Translations under genes and position numbers: made by a program
In this document: in pieces, positions 22,782-34,299 of the stretch
How the letters are laid out: each line of letters starts with the position of its first letter
Numbering within the stretch: the first letter of the stretch is position 1
Notes under the pieces: generated by a model
Databases searched by the model: none
Told to the model about the DNA's origin: nothing
What the model saw: only the letters and a program-made list of their open reading frames with translations
Assembly (NCBI GenBank): GCA_037074705.1
Contig: CM073591.1
Span: 135,849,032 to 135,913,031, forward strand
Source: Zhengitettix transpicula
Taxonomy: Eukaryota > Arthropoda > Insecta > Orthoptera > Tetrigidae
Reading direction: 5' to 3'
Length of the DNA: 64,000 nucleotides

Positions 22782-23699
22782 CGGTCCCTAGACGTTCAAT
22801 ATTATCGTCAATATATTGCACAATAATTGATTTTGCACAATAATATTGACGGTCTGTAGATGCTATTGAAATATTGCACAATATATTGTGTAAATAAAAA
22901 ATAGCTAGATATTTATTGTACAATATGAAAAATATTGTATTGTTTGTGGATGATATTGTGTCTGCAGTCTTTAAAATATATTTTATCAGGTGGCTACGAA
23001 TAAACTCGTAGAATGGAAATTTATTTCAGAATGTATAGAGGTAAAAATGGGTTTACCAGTTTTTGTGGAATATTAAAATCAATGAAATAGTAATAGAATT
23101 ATTTTTAATAGCAATACGAACGTTTCCTTTTTAAATGTTGAGAGAAGTATCCAGATGCTGATAAGTATCAGTTAATTAAAAAAATAATTCGTTGGGCACT
23201 AACTGTAGAGAAGAACTGAAGCGGATTAAGTTTTATGAAAAAGCGGTGCTAGATTATATACCGTAATAGAAGCAACATTATGGAATTTTGAATGAATAAA
23301 GTTACTAATAATTCAGGGATAAGCAAAAACGTCTGAAAATATGATTCAGACAGAGGATGAGAATGAATTTTCTGAGAATTATATTGACAATGTGGATAAT
23401 ATTCGAAAGAATAATACTTTAATTTTCTAAAATAAGCTGGTTCACATATTCTTAATTCACATAACATATTTTATTGAGTGAAATAATTTTTATTAACTAT
23501 TCCTTCATCTATCTTCACCTTTTCTCCTCTTTTTAAGGCTATAACTACAGCACACACTAATTGCTTTATTCTTATTCCACATGTCGACTGCAGAAATGTC
23601 AGTCGTAAACAAAACTTTTGGAAAATTGCAACGCGTGTGTCGTCCCAGTAATATATTATGCAATATTATTGATAACAACATTGATAGTCCAGGTACACC
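22782..23699 (-). mobile_element. Terminal-inverted-repeat DNA element, PIF/Harbinger-like
   Basis: The left end GGTCCCTAGACGTTCAATAT plus a further ~20 bp (ATCGTCAATATATTGCACAA) matches the reverse complement of the right end (TACCTGGACTATCAATGTTG, TTATCAATAATATTGCATAA) over about 40 bp. Near the right end the minus strand encodes MWNKNKAISVCCSYSLKKRR, resembling the N-terminus of Harbinger nucleases (a helix, then ...KKK(R)RR.WVHP). The frame is lost right after. A second TATTGTGCAA-type inverted pair lies just inside the left end. No clean 3 bp target duplication is visible. Most likely a non-autonomous, deleted copy. Confidence 0.5.
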
Positions 23700-24715
23700 A
23701 TAAAAAACGGAAATCGACGCATGAACTGTTGCATGTAAGATCATTGATGTTACACCTCCAGTTTGATACATCAATTGTTAAGTTTACACCTTTATTATGT
23801 TTAGCGAATAATCACTTTTCTAGCACGAATTTTAACGCTCGTGTACTGTGTCGTGTTGCTTTACATTTAAGTTACTGGTACCAAAAATTCATTTCGACAG
23901 AATGTGATACATAATCATAAATTAATGTGCATGTAATATTTCGTATAAATCGTCGTATCGTATTTATTCTCCCGAAGAGTAATTGAAAAAGAATTAAATT
24001 CTTTTAAGGAACATCTTTCACGCTTAGCTTATCTCCATAAACCGGATTACACTCGGTTAATACTTCAATTCCTTTCAAAAATATTTGTATGATAAACCCT
24101 AACAAGGAAAGCTTAGGTGTAGTATATGAGGTAATTCTTTCGAGAAAAACTTGATGCATATATTCGTTTTGGAGTTTTACACGCAGCCCTCTGAAGCCTA
24201 TTAGCGTTTGCGAGGAAACAGCGCACCGTAAATTAAACAATACACGTGAGGATCTCTTAACTTGTAAAGGTTATTTATTTAATACCCGGTTTTATAGGAT
24301 CATACAATTTAAACCAGAATTAATTTTATACTCATTTTAGTTGTGTTTGGTGTTATATGTATTTGTTATAAATGTTCAGTTCTTAAATTAATTTCAGTTA
24401 TATGTTATAGAAGATTTATACTAGTTAAATTAAAGACCATGACGACTTGATATAACGCACTTAATTTTCACTATTAATAAGAGTATTAATAAATATAAAT
24501 CAAACAAATTTCAGCATAATAATTTGGTTTAGAATTTTTTTTTAAGTAAATTGAAATAAATGATTAAATATATACTGAGATGAATAATCTTATGACCAAA
24601 AATTAAAACCTGAAATGTTGACTATTTCTGTTGGAATATATTCCATTATATTTTAATTATACAGTTTGGTTTCTTGCGAGGGCATTTAGGAGACTATTTT
24701 GTTTAAATAAAATAC
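23700..24715. other. Unannotated AT-rich stretch
   Basis: Minus-strand frame 24004-24240 (78 codons) shows no motif. Nothing else recognised. Confidence 0.4.
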
Positions 24716-24900
24716 TAGGTGAGTGAACGGCGTTTGCCTGGTATTTATTTAAGTTATATCCGGAGAATGAAGCTATTCGATTCTAACCCCGTGGTAAACA
24801 TTTCATTTAATTAGCATCAATAGCTCCAATGTTTGAAACATTTACCCCTTTACATTCCCCTCCCTAACCTAACCACTCAGCAGATAACTTCAAATAAACA
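24716..24900. repeat. Weak family C-like head
   Basis: GGTGAGTGAACGGCGTTTGCC followed by TGGTATTTATTTAAG resembles the family C start, but later modules are not recognisable. Confidence 0.3.
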
Positions 24901-25583
24901 AGGATGACGACTGACAGTATTCGGGTATTCTCCTAATACATATAATAAAACTGTCTAAAAATCAGGGGTTAGGGGATGATCTATGGCCTAAGTGACATAA
25001 GGATTATCAGAAATAAAGTCACTTTCTATAATCCTGTATTTTACACTAATCTCAGAAGTAATAATTTACAAAAAACAAAAGACCTAATAATCAATATATT
25101 TACAAAAATAATAAAATACTTAAGAACACCAGAAATGAAATAGGCGATATTGGTAAGCATGCAAAAAATTAGGATATTGGATAAATTAGAATTTCAGTTG
25201 AAGCAGTTGCAATTAATTTTCTCCATTCGATATCCTTGATACGAGACGACCAGTTAAGCAGAGCTTGGCCCTTAAACACTTAACATGTAACCCTATTGTA
25301 AACAATAGATTGGCATATAAAACCATGTCAGAAAAATTGGCCTAAGGTAATATTTTAATTAAATATATTATATAAAATATAATTCAATCTCTGTGACATA
25401 ATATTTTAATTTAGGCGTACACATAATCTCTTTCCAATTATGTACTTCATAATTTTACAGATTTTACAGTTGAATATGGTTAGAATAACCGAAAGCTCCT
25501 GACGGACTATTTTAAAATCCTAACATTTTAATGGAATTTGCATTGAAGTAAAAGTTTTATATGTGACTGTATTAATAATTTAT
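24901..25583. other. AT-rich stretch with a hammerhead-like hairpin
   Basis: At 25475-25505, GGTTA-GAA-TAACC is a perfect hairpin followed by GAAAGCTC and preceded by TTGAATAT. The same hairpin-GAAAGCTC arrangement occurs at 50102-50125. Nothing else is seen. Confidence 0.35.
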
Positions 25584-25602
25584 AATATATATATATATAT
25601 AT

Positions 25603-26370
25603 TGTAGTGAGGAAAAATTTTGATTTTCTCAAACATTTTTTTAAATTAAATATAACTTGTCAAGGATTTGGAGCGTCTTTGAAAATACTAAAATTTGAGG
25701 TTTCTAGATTGTGAGTCACAGGGGCGGGTCTTTTGTCGAGGCTCTCACACATCTGTTTGGCATACCAAGGAGTAGAACCGAAGCTGCAGAGTTTCAATAT
25801 AAATCGGACGTATACTAAAATGTAAAGCTGTTTTCAGGGCTCCATGGAGCAAGGTTATATATTTTAAATGTTAAAATTGGTCAAACTGACTAAGAATTAA
25901 GAGGTGTGAATTAAAAATAAAGAAAAGTGTAAACGGAAGAATATTGGTGTGTTGTACAGAAAATAACTCAAGACAGCTAGACGGCTTGCAGAAAGGCGGA
26001 CGATAAATGAAGCGGACACCAGCACTTCAGTGAAGATTTTATCGTATAAAAATTATGAAAGAAAGGTTTTGCCATTATCTCCCAAAGAAAACTTTACCCT
26101 GCAGAAAAAGATTTATGTACATGTTTTAAATAATTTTTATAGAAATGTGTAAAATTTATGTATTTCCATTTAATTCCTTTGCTTTTAAATGTAATATTGT
26201 ATATTAATTAAAAACTTTAAAGATTTATAATAAATTAAAACCTCAATAAAAATCAATCATTACAATGAATTACAATTATAATATGATTGTAATAAATTTA
26301 ATATCACGTAACAAAATGAAAATTTATAAAGCCTAGTCTATGAAGAGGTGCCCAACAAAAGAGAGATTCT
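25603..26370 (+). mobile_element. Probable family B LTR-like repeat (B3), 3' end unclear
   Basis: TGTAGTGAGG follows a (TA)n tract (25584-25602), as in B2. The interior has a moderately GC-rich promoter-like block (25720-25860), but I find neither the PBS-like site nor the CCCAGTARNGACCC box, so the 3' part is lost or diverged. Confidence 0.35.
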
Positions 26371-26374
26371 TTAA

Positions 26375-26850
26375 TACTAACAAACTACATGAGGTTAATC
26401 CATGTGGTGGAAACATCCCTTTAATAGCATAGAGGGGATTTGAAAGAGTAGAGAAAGGTAGCCAAGGATTAACTAGGGCCCCCGGGCTATTGTTTAAGTA
26501 TCCTACCCTGCATTCGCCTAAAAGTGATGCAGGACAAAACCTTCATCATGTAGGTCGGGCATTGGGGCCTACTTGTCCCACACCCTTCCGATGGCGGGAG
26601 AGGAGTTTGACACAACATTCCCTTCTCAGGGCCTCTACCGGTTTAGGGGGCAGCTGACCGACTGTTCCAATGAGAACAGTAATTAACTATTTCCGTATGC
26701 CCAAGGTCTGCGACCCCGGAACATACACATCACAAAATAGGCCGAGGTGCCTAAGTTCAAAAACGGAGAAAGGAAAAGATTTTTCCAAAGGTAGCCCTCT
26801 CCATATCTCCAGAAAGTTTCTTCATTCTAGAGAATCGCTCTCACGATTTA
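26375..26850 (-). mobile_element. Family A retroposon, copy A7
   Basis: From ACAAACTACATGAGG to a diverged hairpin region (CTAGAGAATCGCTCTCACG). It has small deletions: the GATGCGGAAGGG stretch is missing and TTTGACACAACATTCC replaces the longer GCTGTGGGGACGCAGCATTCC. An old copy. Confidence 0.7.
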
Positions 26851-27332
26851 GAAGGATCTTTGGCTGTGTGACAGTAAAAAATATATTATTTCATTTATAA
26901 GTGAGATTTTTTTATTGGATCCAATACACTAAGGAATAAATCGTTGCATAGAGTTTAGAATAAATGCGAATGAATAAAGAATTAAGGCTTGATGAGTTTT
27001 TCACTAACTGCAGTAATTTTAGTAAGATAAACTATCCATCAATAAGCACTGACTACGTTAAAAGACATTTATGAATACAAATAATGTTAAAAGAATTTTC
27101 TCCCTACTTCCTAGCTCTATGATACGAAATATTTGCTCCATATTTACTGAAGAGTGCACTACTTATTGTCTGCAGACAGAGTTGAAATTCATTTGTTTGT
27201 TTTTTTACATGCAGCGCGTGTGGACAGACACTAAAATTGGATGGCCCACAACAAACAGAATGGAACAATTTAGACATCGAGCTTCAGAACCACAAAGCCT
27301 AATAAAATTCAAATGCGCTACACGACAACTGT

Positions 27333-27392
<60 letters not shown>

Positions 27393-27784
27393 GACTTTTA
27401 ATTTAGCTTCGGGCCTAATTTTAATAGCCATCATGATGGCCGATACAACTTAATTAAATTTAGTTTGCTATTTGTACCAAACATTGTCAAGTTTGAAATG
27501 TGAAAGTACTCATTAATGTAACACACAAATTTTATAATTTGTGGTTTCGAGGCAATATGGAAATTTTAAATGTGAAATGGTTCTCATTGATCATGTATAT
27601 GCTTTAATTTGCACCTAAAATTGATAAGTTATTTATTTTAATTAAACACAGAAATGTATTCTAACTTATATGAATACTATTTTAAAAAAATACTGTATCC
27701 TTAAATACACAACAAATGAGAGCAGTATATTATTTCATATACTGTAGTAATCAGTTGAAAAACAAAACATTTGATCTATTTGAT
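26851..27784. other. Unannotated stretch with (TA)n at 27336-27388
   Basis: The 107-codon frame at 27071-27394 ends in a repetitive (YI)n tail made by the 53 bp (TA)n tract. Its body has no recognised domain, so I do not call it a gene. Confidence 0.5.
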
Positions 27785-28125
27785 ATTTTTTTTCTATTTT
27801 AGAGTGAGACACTACCTGAGGGTAATTCCCGTAGTTACAACTCGCCTTTAATAGCATAGTCAGGGATCTGCAAGGAGGGATGTCCCATACCCTTCCGATG
27901 ACGGGAGTGGTTCATTTTGTGAGGACGCAGAATTCACTTCTCCATGCCACTACCAGTTTAGAAGGCAGCTGACCGTCCGTTCCAATGAGAACAGTGAATA
28001 ACACTTACCATAATCCAAAGGTCTGTGACCTAGTAATATACACCTTTAACTTTTGGGAACCTTAGTTCAAAAACGGAGGTGGCTCCAGGAAGGTGAGGCC
28101 AGCTTCTACATGGTTCCTTCTGTGT
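27785..28125 (-). mobile_element. Family A retroposon, copy A8 (large internal deletion)
   Basis: A T-rich run and ACTACCTGAGGGTAATTCC head. The element jumps from GGATCTGCAAGGAGGGATG to TCCCATACCCTTCCGATG, losing about 130 bp, and continues to GGGAACCTTAGTTCAAAAACGG. Strongly diverged. Confidence 0.65.
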
Positions 28126-28724
28126 GATACTATTTTATTTCATTACAGCTTTTACTGTGAGCTTTACGTACAACGTAAAATAGAGAACAGCCGTAATATG
28201 AACAATTTAATCACGTTTAGATTACAATCTGTTACACTTAACAAACTGAACTGATGCTAGAGAGATGTTTACAATAGTGTTAATTTAATGAACATGAAAA
28301 ATAGCGTAATAATTACATTAGGTATAATACCACATTCACTTTGGAGATTGAGACTACAGAGAGAATTTTTGTGATAAATCGGACACCTATTTCAGAGAAA
28401 CTGACCACTATAGTACATTTTAACGTACAGTAAATGTGGCACTATTGTTTGCTGAGGCCAGTATTTAAGAAAGAAGTAGAATAAATTGCAAGTCACTAAA
28501 ATCATAAAATCCACATTAACCTTGGGTTGTTTATAAATACAAATCCATGTGACATAAAAATTTGAAAACCTTCGATTATAAGAATATTTATATAATCCTT
28601 CAATTTGTAAATTTAATACAGTGTCTATAACAGCATAAAATAAATATGTGTCTTAGGAGAAGATGTGTTATTTCACTGACTTTTGCAGAAAACTCTGCAT
28701 TGAAAAATTATATTAATAGAAAAA
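28126..28724. other. Unannotated AT-rich stretch
   Basis: No repeat, RNA or coding signature recognised. Confidence 0.4.
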
Positions 28725-28803
28725 CAACACCCATGCCCTGGGCGGGACTCTATGAGGCGGGGCACTGACGCTGACCACTACACTACAGCAGGATGGCCAC
28801 AAA
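28725..28803 (-). mobile_element. tRNA-derived SINE head (minus strand)
   Basis: The minus strand reads CATCCTGCTGTAGTGTAGTGGTCAGCGTCA, close to the A-box part of the SINE at 10660, then a decayed B-box region (GAGTCCCGCCCAGG). The SINE body and tail are missing, so only the promoter half remains. Confidence 0.6.
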
Positions 28804-29590
28804 TACAATTAAAACTTCAAATAATATTAAAAATGCAGTATTTATGTACCTAAAAATATATTACGTACGGAAAATTCTTTACTTTATATAATTATCGGTA
28901 TTTACAGAAGATAGGCAAGGTGGTTTACCAGATAATGAAAATCGGTCCCTGGAAAACAAATCGATGCTGAAGTAGTAGTTCCAGGTAAGTGAAATACCGC
29001 TGAATGTGAGCAACCCAACAACTGATTATGGAGAAAAATCAATTAATTTACATGGTTAAATAAAAATGCTAATTCGATCATTTTGACGCTAACGTAGTAG
29101 GTTATGATTGGAGATGAGTGTGCATGGAGAAAGACATGATATATTTTTCGGAATTTTTTTTTAATTCTCGTTCTGAAACCAGATAACATTACTTTGACTA
29201 TGATTGCTTAGTATCAAGGAAAACATGAATCCGGAATCGATATGAGATAACATTTCTTTTTATGCTGTAAAGATAACGTTATGGTGACAATAAATGGTTT
29301 AAATGCTCTATATTTTAATATTAGAAAGAAGTTAATTTATATCATGTATATGATATTAAAACAATCGATAATTTATACAAAATGAGCAACACAAATACAG
29401 TTTTTTTGAAAAAAAATTGACTAAATTTTTATCTAAACATTATTTGTTGGTTAAATATAGTCATAGTATATACAAATTTAAAATATGTACATAATTTACA
29501 TGGTAGCATGGTAATTCGGTTAATCCAGCAATTTACCTAAATTTTGCAAAACTTTTATTCTTATATCTAAATTCTGAACTACTACTTCAG
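28804..29590. other. Unannotated AT-rich stretch
   Basis: No supported feature; long A/T runs and a TA-rich patch around 29340. Confidence 0.4.
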
Positions 29591-29599
29591 TCTGAGGGG

Positions 29600-31470
29600 T
29601 ATACATTGTTGGGCTATGATGGTTCATTGGTGATGTTGAATTTGATGGGTTGGATGGAATGGGTAGGTGGGGTCTGCGGGTATGAAGATGGAGTGTGTTA
29701 GGAGGTGCCAGAGTGTAGTGAGGGAAGGATGAGGTCGATAGGTCGTGTTCTTTTTTGGCACCGTTAGTATAATGGTGGGGGAGGGTAGCTATGGAATTTT
29801 AGGATTGTTGAAGGTGCTTTTGATTGGTGAGGTTACGGATTTAATGATGAAGGAGTTGACTTAGGGAAGTTTGATGTCGTGGTGGATGATGGAATTTCTG
29901 AGGTATCAGGGAGAGTTAGTAATGGTCCAACTAATTATGTTTTGTTTGGAATTTGGCTGAATGGGTTTTGGCTGTTGCTCTCCATATGGATGAGGCGTAG
30001 GAACATGTGAGTTGTATTATGGAGAGATATACTAGGCGTTCTGTGCTGAGGGTGAGTGGGGATTTTCTGTTTAGGAGGGGATATAGAGTTATGAATTTAT
30101 GTTCATTTTGGACATGATGTCTGTAATGTGCGGTTCCCGAGAGAGCTTTGAATCGAAGAAGAGTCCTAGGTAGGTGGTTTATGTTTTTGTGGCTAGTTCT
30201 GCTTTGTCTAGATACTTGGGGATTTGTGAAGGAGGGTTTTTGGTTAGTGTGAAAGGGATTCCTACTGATTTGGTGCGATTTATGCTGATCTGCCATTGTT
30301 TGGACCAATGCTCTTGGTGCGTGAGTGCTGACTGAAGAGGATGAATATTGGAGGTGAGATAGGAGGATTGGTAGGATATGGCAATGTCGTCTGTGAAGAA
30401 AATTGTGCTAGTGGCGGGACGTTGTGGGATATCGTGGGGGGAGATCTTGTACAGGAAGGCGGCAATAACGCTTCCTTTGGAGACACCTGCAGCGGTGGGG
30501 TGCGGTTGGAAGATGTGATTATTTATTTTGATGGAGAGGTAGTTGAGGAGTATTCTATAGTGGGTGTCATTTAGGAAATCTTTGATTTTTAAAAGAAGTG
30601 AAGGGTGATGAATCTAGTCGAAGGCTTTTTCAATGTCTATAAAAGTGGTGATCCAGGATTTGCGTTGTTCTAAGGAGTTGTTTATGAGTTTGGAGTAATT
30701 GATGGCACCAGGAATGTTTTGGGCGAAAACCATATTGGGCATCGGGAACTAGGAAGATGAGTTGGTTGATTAAATGAGGGAGAAGTAATTTTTAGAATAG
30801 TTTGGCGATTGTAAGGAGACTTATTGGTCTGTAATTTTCAGGGTGGAATTTTGGTTTGGTTGATTTCGGTAACATGATCATGGTGGAGTGCTTCCATTTG
30901 GTTGGGTAGTAGGTGGTTCTGAAGATGGTATTGAAGATATAGGTGATAAGCATTATTGGTTTTTTGGGTATATATTTTAGATGACGGTAGGTGATGTGGT
31001 ATGTCCTGGGGAGGATTTCTTTTTTAGTTTTTTTATTGCAGTTTTGATTTGGGGAGGGGTGAAAAGATTCTGGAGGGGGCTAGTTGTAGGGGCTGATGGA
31101 GTTTTGTTGCTATGGTGTGATTGTGATTGGTATAAGAGGAGGAGGTTGGAGAGAATTGTTTTGTCAACAGTCGGGCGAATATGTTCACATTTTGTGAGGG
31201 GGTGGTGAACCATTGGTTGTCTTTTTTAAGTGAGGGGATGTCAATTTTTTTGGTCAGACATTTAGTTTTGAGGCATAGTGATTTGTCGGTTGCGTTGAGT
31301 TGTTAAAGTTAGGTATAATTTTTTGGAGTCACTGGTGTATTTTCATAGTTTCTGTAGTTTTCTGGTGGTGTCATTGTATTGGCGTTTGACTATGGGGTTT
31401 TCTTGGAGTAGGTTTTCAACTTGATTTTTGTGTGGGTTTATACAAATACAGTTGAGCTTTGAAACAGTAG
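29600..31470 (-). pseudogene. Jockey-clade non-LTR retrotransposon, reverse transcriptase relic
   Basis: The minus strand is rich in CCA/ACC codons, giving the plus strand its unusual G/T-rich look. In order it encodes IKKLKKKSSPGH (about 31050), NYRPISLL (about 30835-30810, a hallmark of Jockey-type RTs), FIDIEKAFD followed by a stop where W is expected (about 30644-30608), AGVSKGSVIAAFLY (30492-30451), IFFTDDIAIS with the catalytic DD (30407-30374), LYPLLNRKSPL (about 30090-30055) and a C-terminal R.ITN.P.Y.RN..IH.D segment (about 29925-29866). Several frameshifts and stops exist. The endonuclease domain is absent, so the copy is 5' truncated, as is usual for this class. No poly(A) tail is obvious at the 29600 end. 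Confidence 0.85.
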
Positions 31471-32690
31471 AATATTGTTAGTAAACAAAACACGTATCAT
31501 GTGTCAAGTCTGACTCCAGAAAGCGGCATATAAAATTTATCATAAACGCGCAGTTACAAAAAGTTCATCCGTTAATTAACGGAGAAAAAGTCGTCGTTGC
31601 TAAAAATTGTGACTGCAGGTAAACGATATTCAAATGTATGCCACAGACTTCCGCATAGGAAAATTTACATTTCCATTAAAGCCACCACGCAACGGAAGCC
31701 TCACCTCCACCAACGATGAGCGGAGATGCATCATGCAGAATACCCTCTAGCGGGAAACAGTGAAACAAGCTTAAGCCTTCAAGACGATAAAGCTACCTGC
31801 TAATTGAGGAATTAAACAGGTTACGAATTCAGAGAAGGTTTGAGTTGCGACGCGAGAAGGATTTAAGGGAATTTGCGATTGGCCTGTTAATAGAAAGTAT
31901 TTTTTACTCTCTCCATTTTTATGTTTACTAACACTATTTGCCGAAAATATCTCTGGACTCCCGTGTTCGAAGAAAGTGATCGTGGTTTCTTGTTGTTCGT
32001 ACTAATACTTAAAACACTCTTCCACAACTTATATGGAATTGTATACAAATCACCAATCATTTTATCAAAATCTTAACGTGTGTCTAGTATTCTCTGTTCT
32101 TCTTAGAAATATAATGGAAGTATAGCGATGTTGTTGGTGATTGGTCCTCGATAACAGATTACAAAATGGAGAAGTTTGCAAATTTTTGTTACCGTTCTCC
32201 GTTTTTTATATAATTGTTCATCAAAATTTAACGAGTAGGCTATTATATTATTATTAAGACTAATATTTATAATTTTGACGCAGGTCCAGAATTAAATGAA
32301 ATAGATCTGAACACGTTTATGTTAAATTATAGAACAAAACTTTAAAGTAATTGATTTGTAATATTCAATGCCGCTATAATTAGAAATATCGTGCCCATGA
32401 CTTATAACCATACTTTTAATATCTAAATAAATTTTAAAACAAAATGGTTGCAATACGTTTTCAATGACGCTAGTTTTCTTAACACTCGTTAGGGAAGGAT
32501 AAAATTTCAAATTTATTTGATACACAATAATATAATTTAATAATAAAAAGGTATAAAGTATCTCAGTAAAAAATTATATTAAATATTTGTTTATATATGC
32601 AACACAAGTTCTTTTCAGAGTACCGAGAACAAGCGAAAGTCAAACCATGAACTGAAAAATTCTCAGAAACGGAAATAGTGAATTTCAGAT
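31471..32690. other. Unannotated stretch
   Basis: A somewhat GC-richer patch at 31660-31870 (around CACCACGCAACGGAAGCCTC) shows no open frame or known repeat. The remainder is AT-rich; a 67-codon minus frame at 32322-32525 is unrecognised. Confidence 0.35.
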
Positions 32691-32759
32691 CGTCAAATTA
32701 CGATGAGAATCATCAGATGACAGATGCCAAAGTATTAAGCATACATAAAAATTTAATAC

Positions 32760-33310
32760 GGGCTTTTGGACATGAGAAAAGCTGGTTCAAAATAACCTCA
32801 CAATTGAGCATAAGACCAATTAGAGGGACGTATGTCTTGATATTCACCAGGTAACCAAAATTCTAAGTATCACAGGTGACAAATCAGAGATTTTTGATTA
32901 TGATCCCCGTTTAAAAAGATCTGGAATCATAAAATCCAAAATCATGTTGATCCTCATTTGGTTCTTGCGACGTTCGCAAAAAAAAAAAAATCTGGACTCC
33001 AGGAAAAACTGTCTAATACATATTTTATGCAGAATTCATTGAAAGACTGTAAAAGGATGACGGATAATTTTTGGGAGAATAAAGGCTTGCTATACGGCTC
33101 CCGTGCTCCCTTATTCGCCGGATCTCAGTCTCTCACTCATTTGTATTACCGTGTCTCAAAGAAACTTTTCTAATTGTTTTGTTGGATATCATATAAAAGA
33201 ACTAAACCGTGTTGAAATGTATTCCAACACAAGCATACGAAGACTGGAAACAAAGTCAGCGCAGTTGTCTATTTATCCAAGGGGATGATTTGAAGGAGAT
33301 TCCCCTCATG
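32760..33310 (+). pseudogene. mariner transposase relic (C-terminal two thirds)
   Basis: Split over several frames. ITGDKSEIFDYDPRLKRSG (about 32868-32926) corresponds to the mariner (V/I)TGDESWI..YDP segment with the first catalytic Asp. KSKIMLI follows. LPYSPDLSLS (about 33105-33134) corresponds to the YSPDL block containing the third Asp (D34D). Near 33262-33295 a decayed CI..GDYFEGD-like terminus is seen. At least three frameshifts and an A13 run near 32979 show that it is dead. The N-terminal helix-turn-helix is barely recognisable upstream. Confidence 0.65.
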
Positions 33311-33472
33311 TGTAAAAATAATTCGTAGTTACTAAAAATGCAGACTCAGTACATTTCTCGTATTCGTAATTGTATGTGTACATATACTACAACATTTGGC
33401 TTGCAATGGTATTTTATTTCACTTATATAACAATTTCTAGGTCTAAAGAGTAATTTTGTTGTAGGGGCGACC
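33262..33472 (+). repeat. Direct repeat L (pair with 35778-35980)
   Basis: Begins at TGTCTATTTATCCAAGGGG in the last codons of the mariner relic and continues ~200 bp to GTCTAAAGAGTAATTTTG. The second copy is about 95 % identical by eye, and the two lie 2.5 kb apart in the same orientation. Confidence 0.85.
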
Positions 33473-33669
33473 CAACCAAAAAACTAACTATTTCCAAGTA
33501 CGCTGCGAGTAGCGGATGGTATTAAACGGCCCTATAGGAAACAATATTCTGTCTCAGAAGTTTTCAACCTTAATGGTTACGTGGGAGGGAGATCAAAAAC
33601 CAATATCCGTCAATTTCCAGATAAGAAGATAAAATATTTCCAGGCAAAAAATTATAGTGTTTATGGCAC

Positions 33670-34180
33670 TTTTTGTTCTAGTGTAACAGGTTACAAGAGT
33701 GAAATCCACATTGTGCAAATTCCTATTTAATAGCATAGGAATGGATATGTAAGGTGTGACGTGGTTGGGAGATCAATTAGGCCAGAATTATTTAGGGCCC
33801 CCGTGCTATAATTTAAGGATCCTACCCCGCATTCACCTAGAAGTGATGAGAGAAAACCATCGAAAACTTTCATATAGTAGGTCTCGCTGTAGTTACTTGT
33901 CGCACGCTCTTCCGATGACGGGAGAGGGGTTTACTTTGCGGACGCACCATTCTCTTCTGCGTGCCTCGACCAGTTGAGGAGGCATCTGGCCGACTGCTCC
34001 AATAGTACCATCGGAAAACTCTTACCGTATGCACAAGGTCTGAGACACCTCTCAAAATTGACCGAGGTTCCTCGACTTGTGGGATGCTTAGTTCAAAACA
34101 AGAGATAGAAGAAAGCATATCCGAAGCAGCCCCCTCCGTCACTCGAAGAAGTCTCCACCTCTGAGAGTTGAGAACAGATC
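33670..34180 (-). mobile_element. Family A retroposon, copy A9 (old)
   Basis: Diverged throughout: GTGTAACAGGTTACAAGAG head, GGATCCTACCCCGCATTCACC, GCCTCGACCAGTTGAGGAGGC, and a decayed CTCTGAGAGTTGAGA tail. Lacks the AGGAAGGTAGCC stretch. The 104-codon minus-strand frame at 33870-34184 is a chance frame across the repeat. Confidence 0.65.
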
Positions 34181-34299
34181 CCACAGATTGATTCCTCTGA
34201 CACCTTTTCCTCGTATTCTTTAAGTGTTATGCGAACTGCATGCGGAATAGATTGAAGCACGAGAGGTGACATAAATGACAACACAGAACGAGTAACTTA

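Noticed and set aside
27071..27394. 107-codon open frame
   Set aside because: The last third is a (YI)n run coded by a (TA)n tract, and the rest has no motif or splice context.
33870..34184. 104-codon minus-strand frame
   Set aside because: Lies across a diverged family A copy and is not conserved in the other copies.
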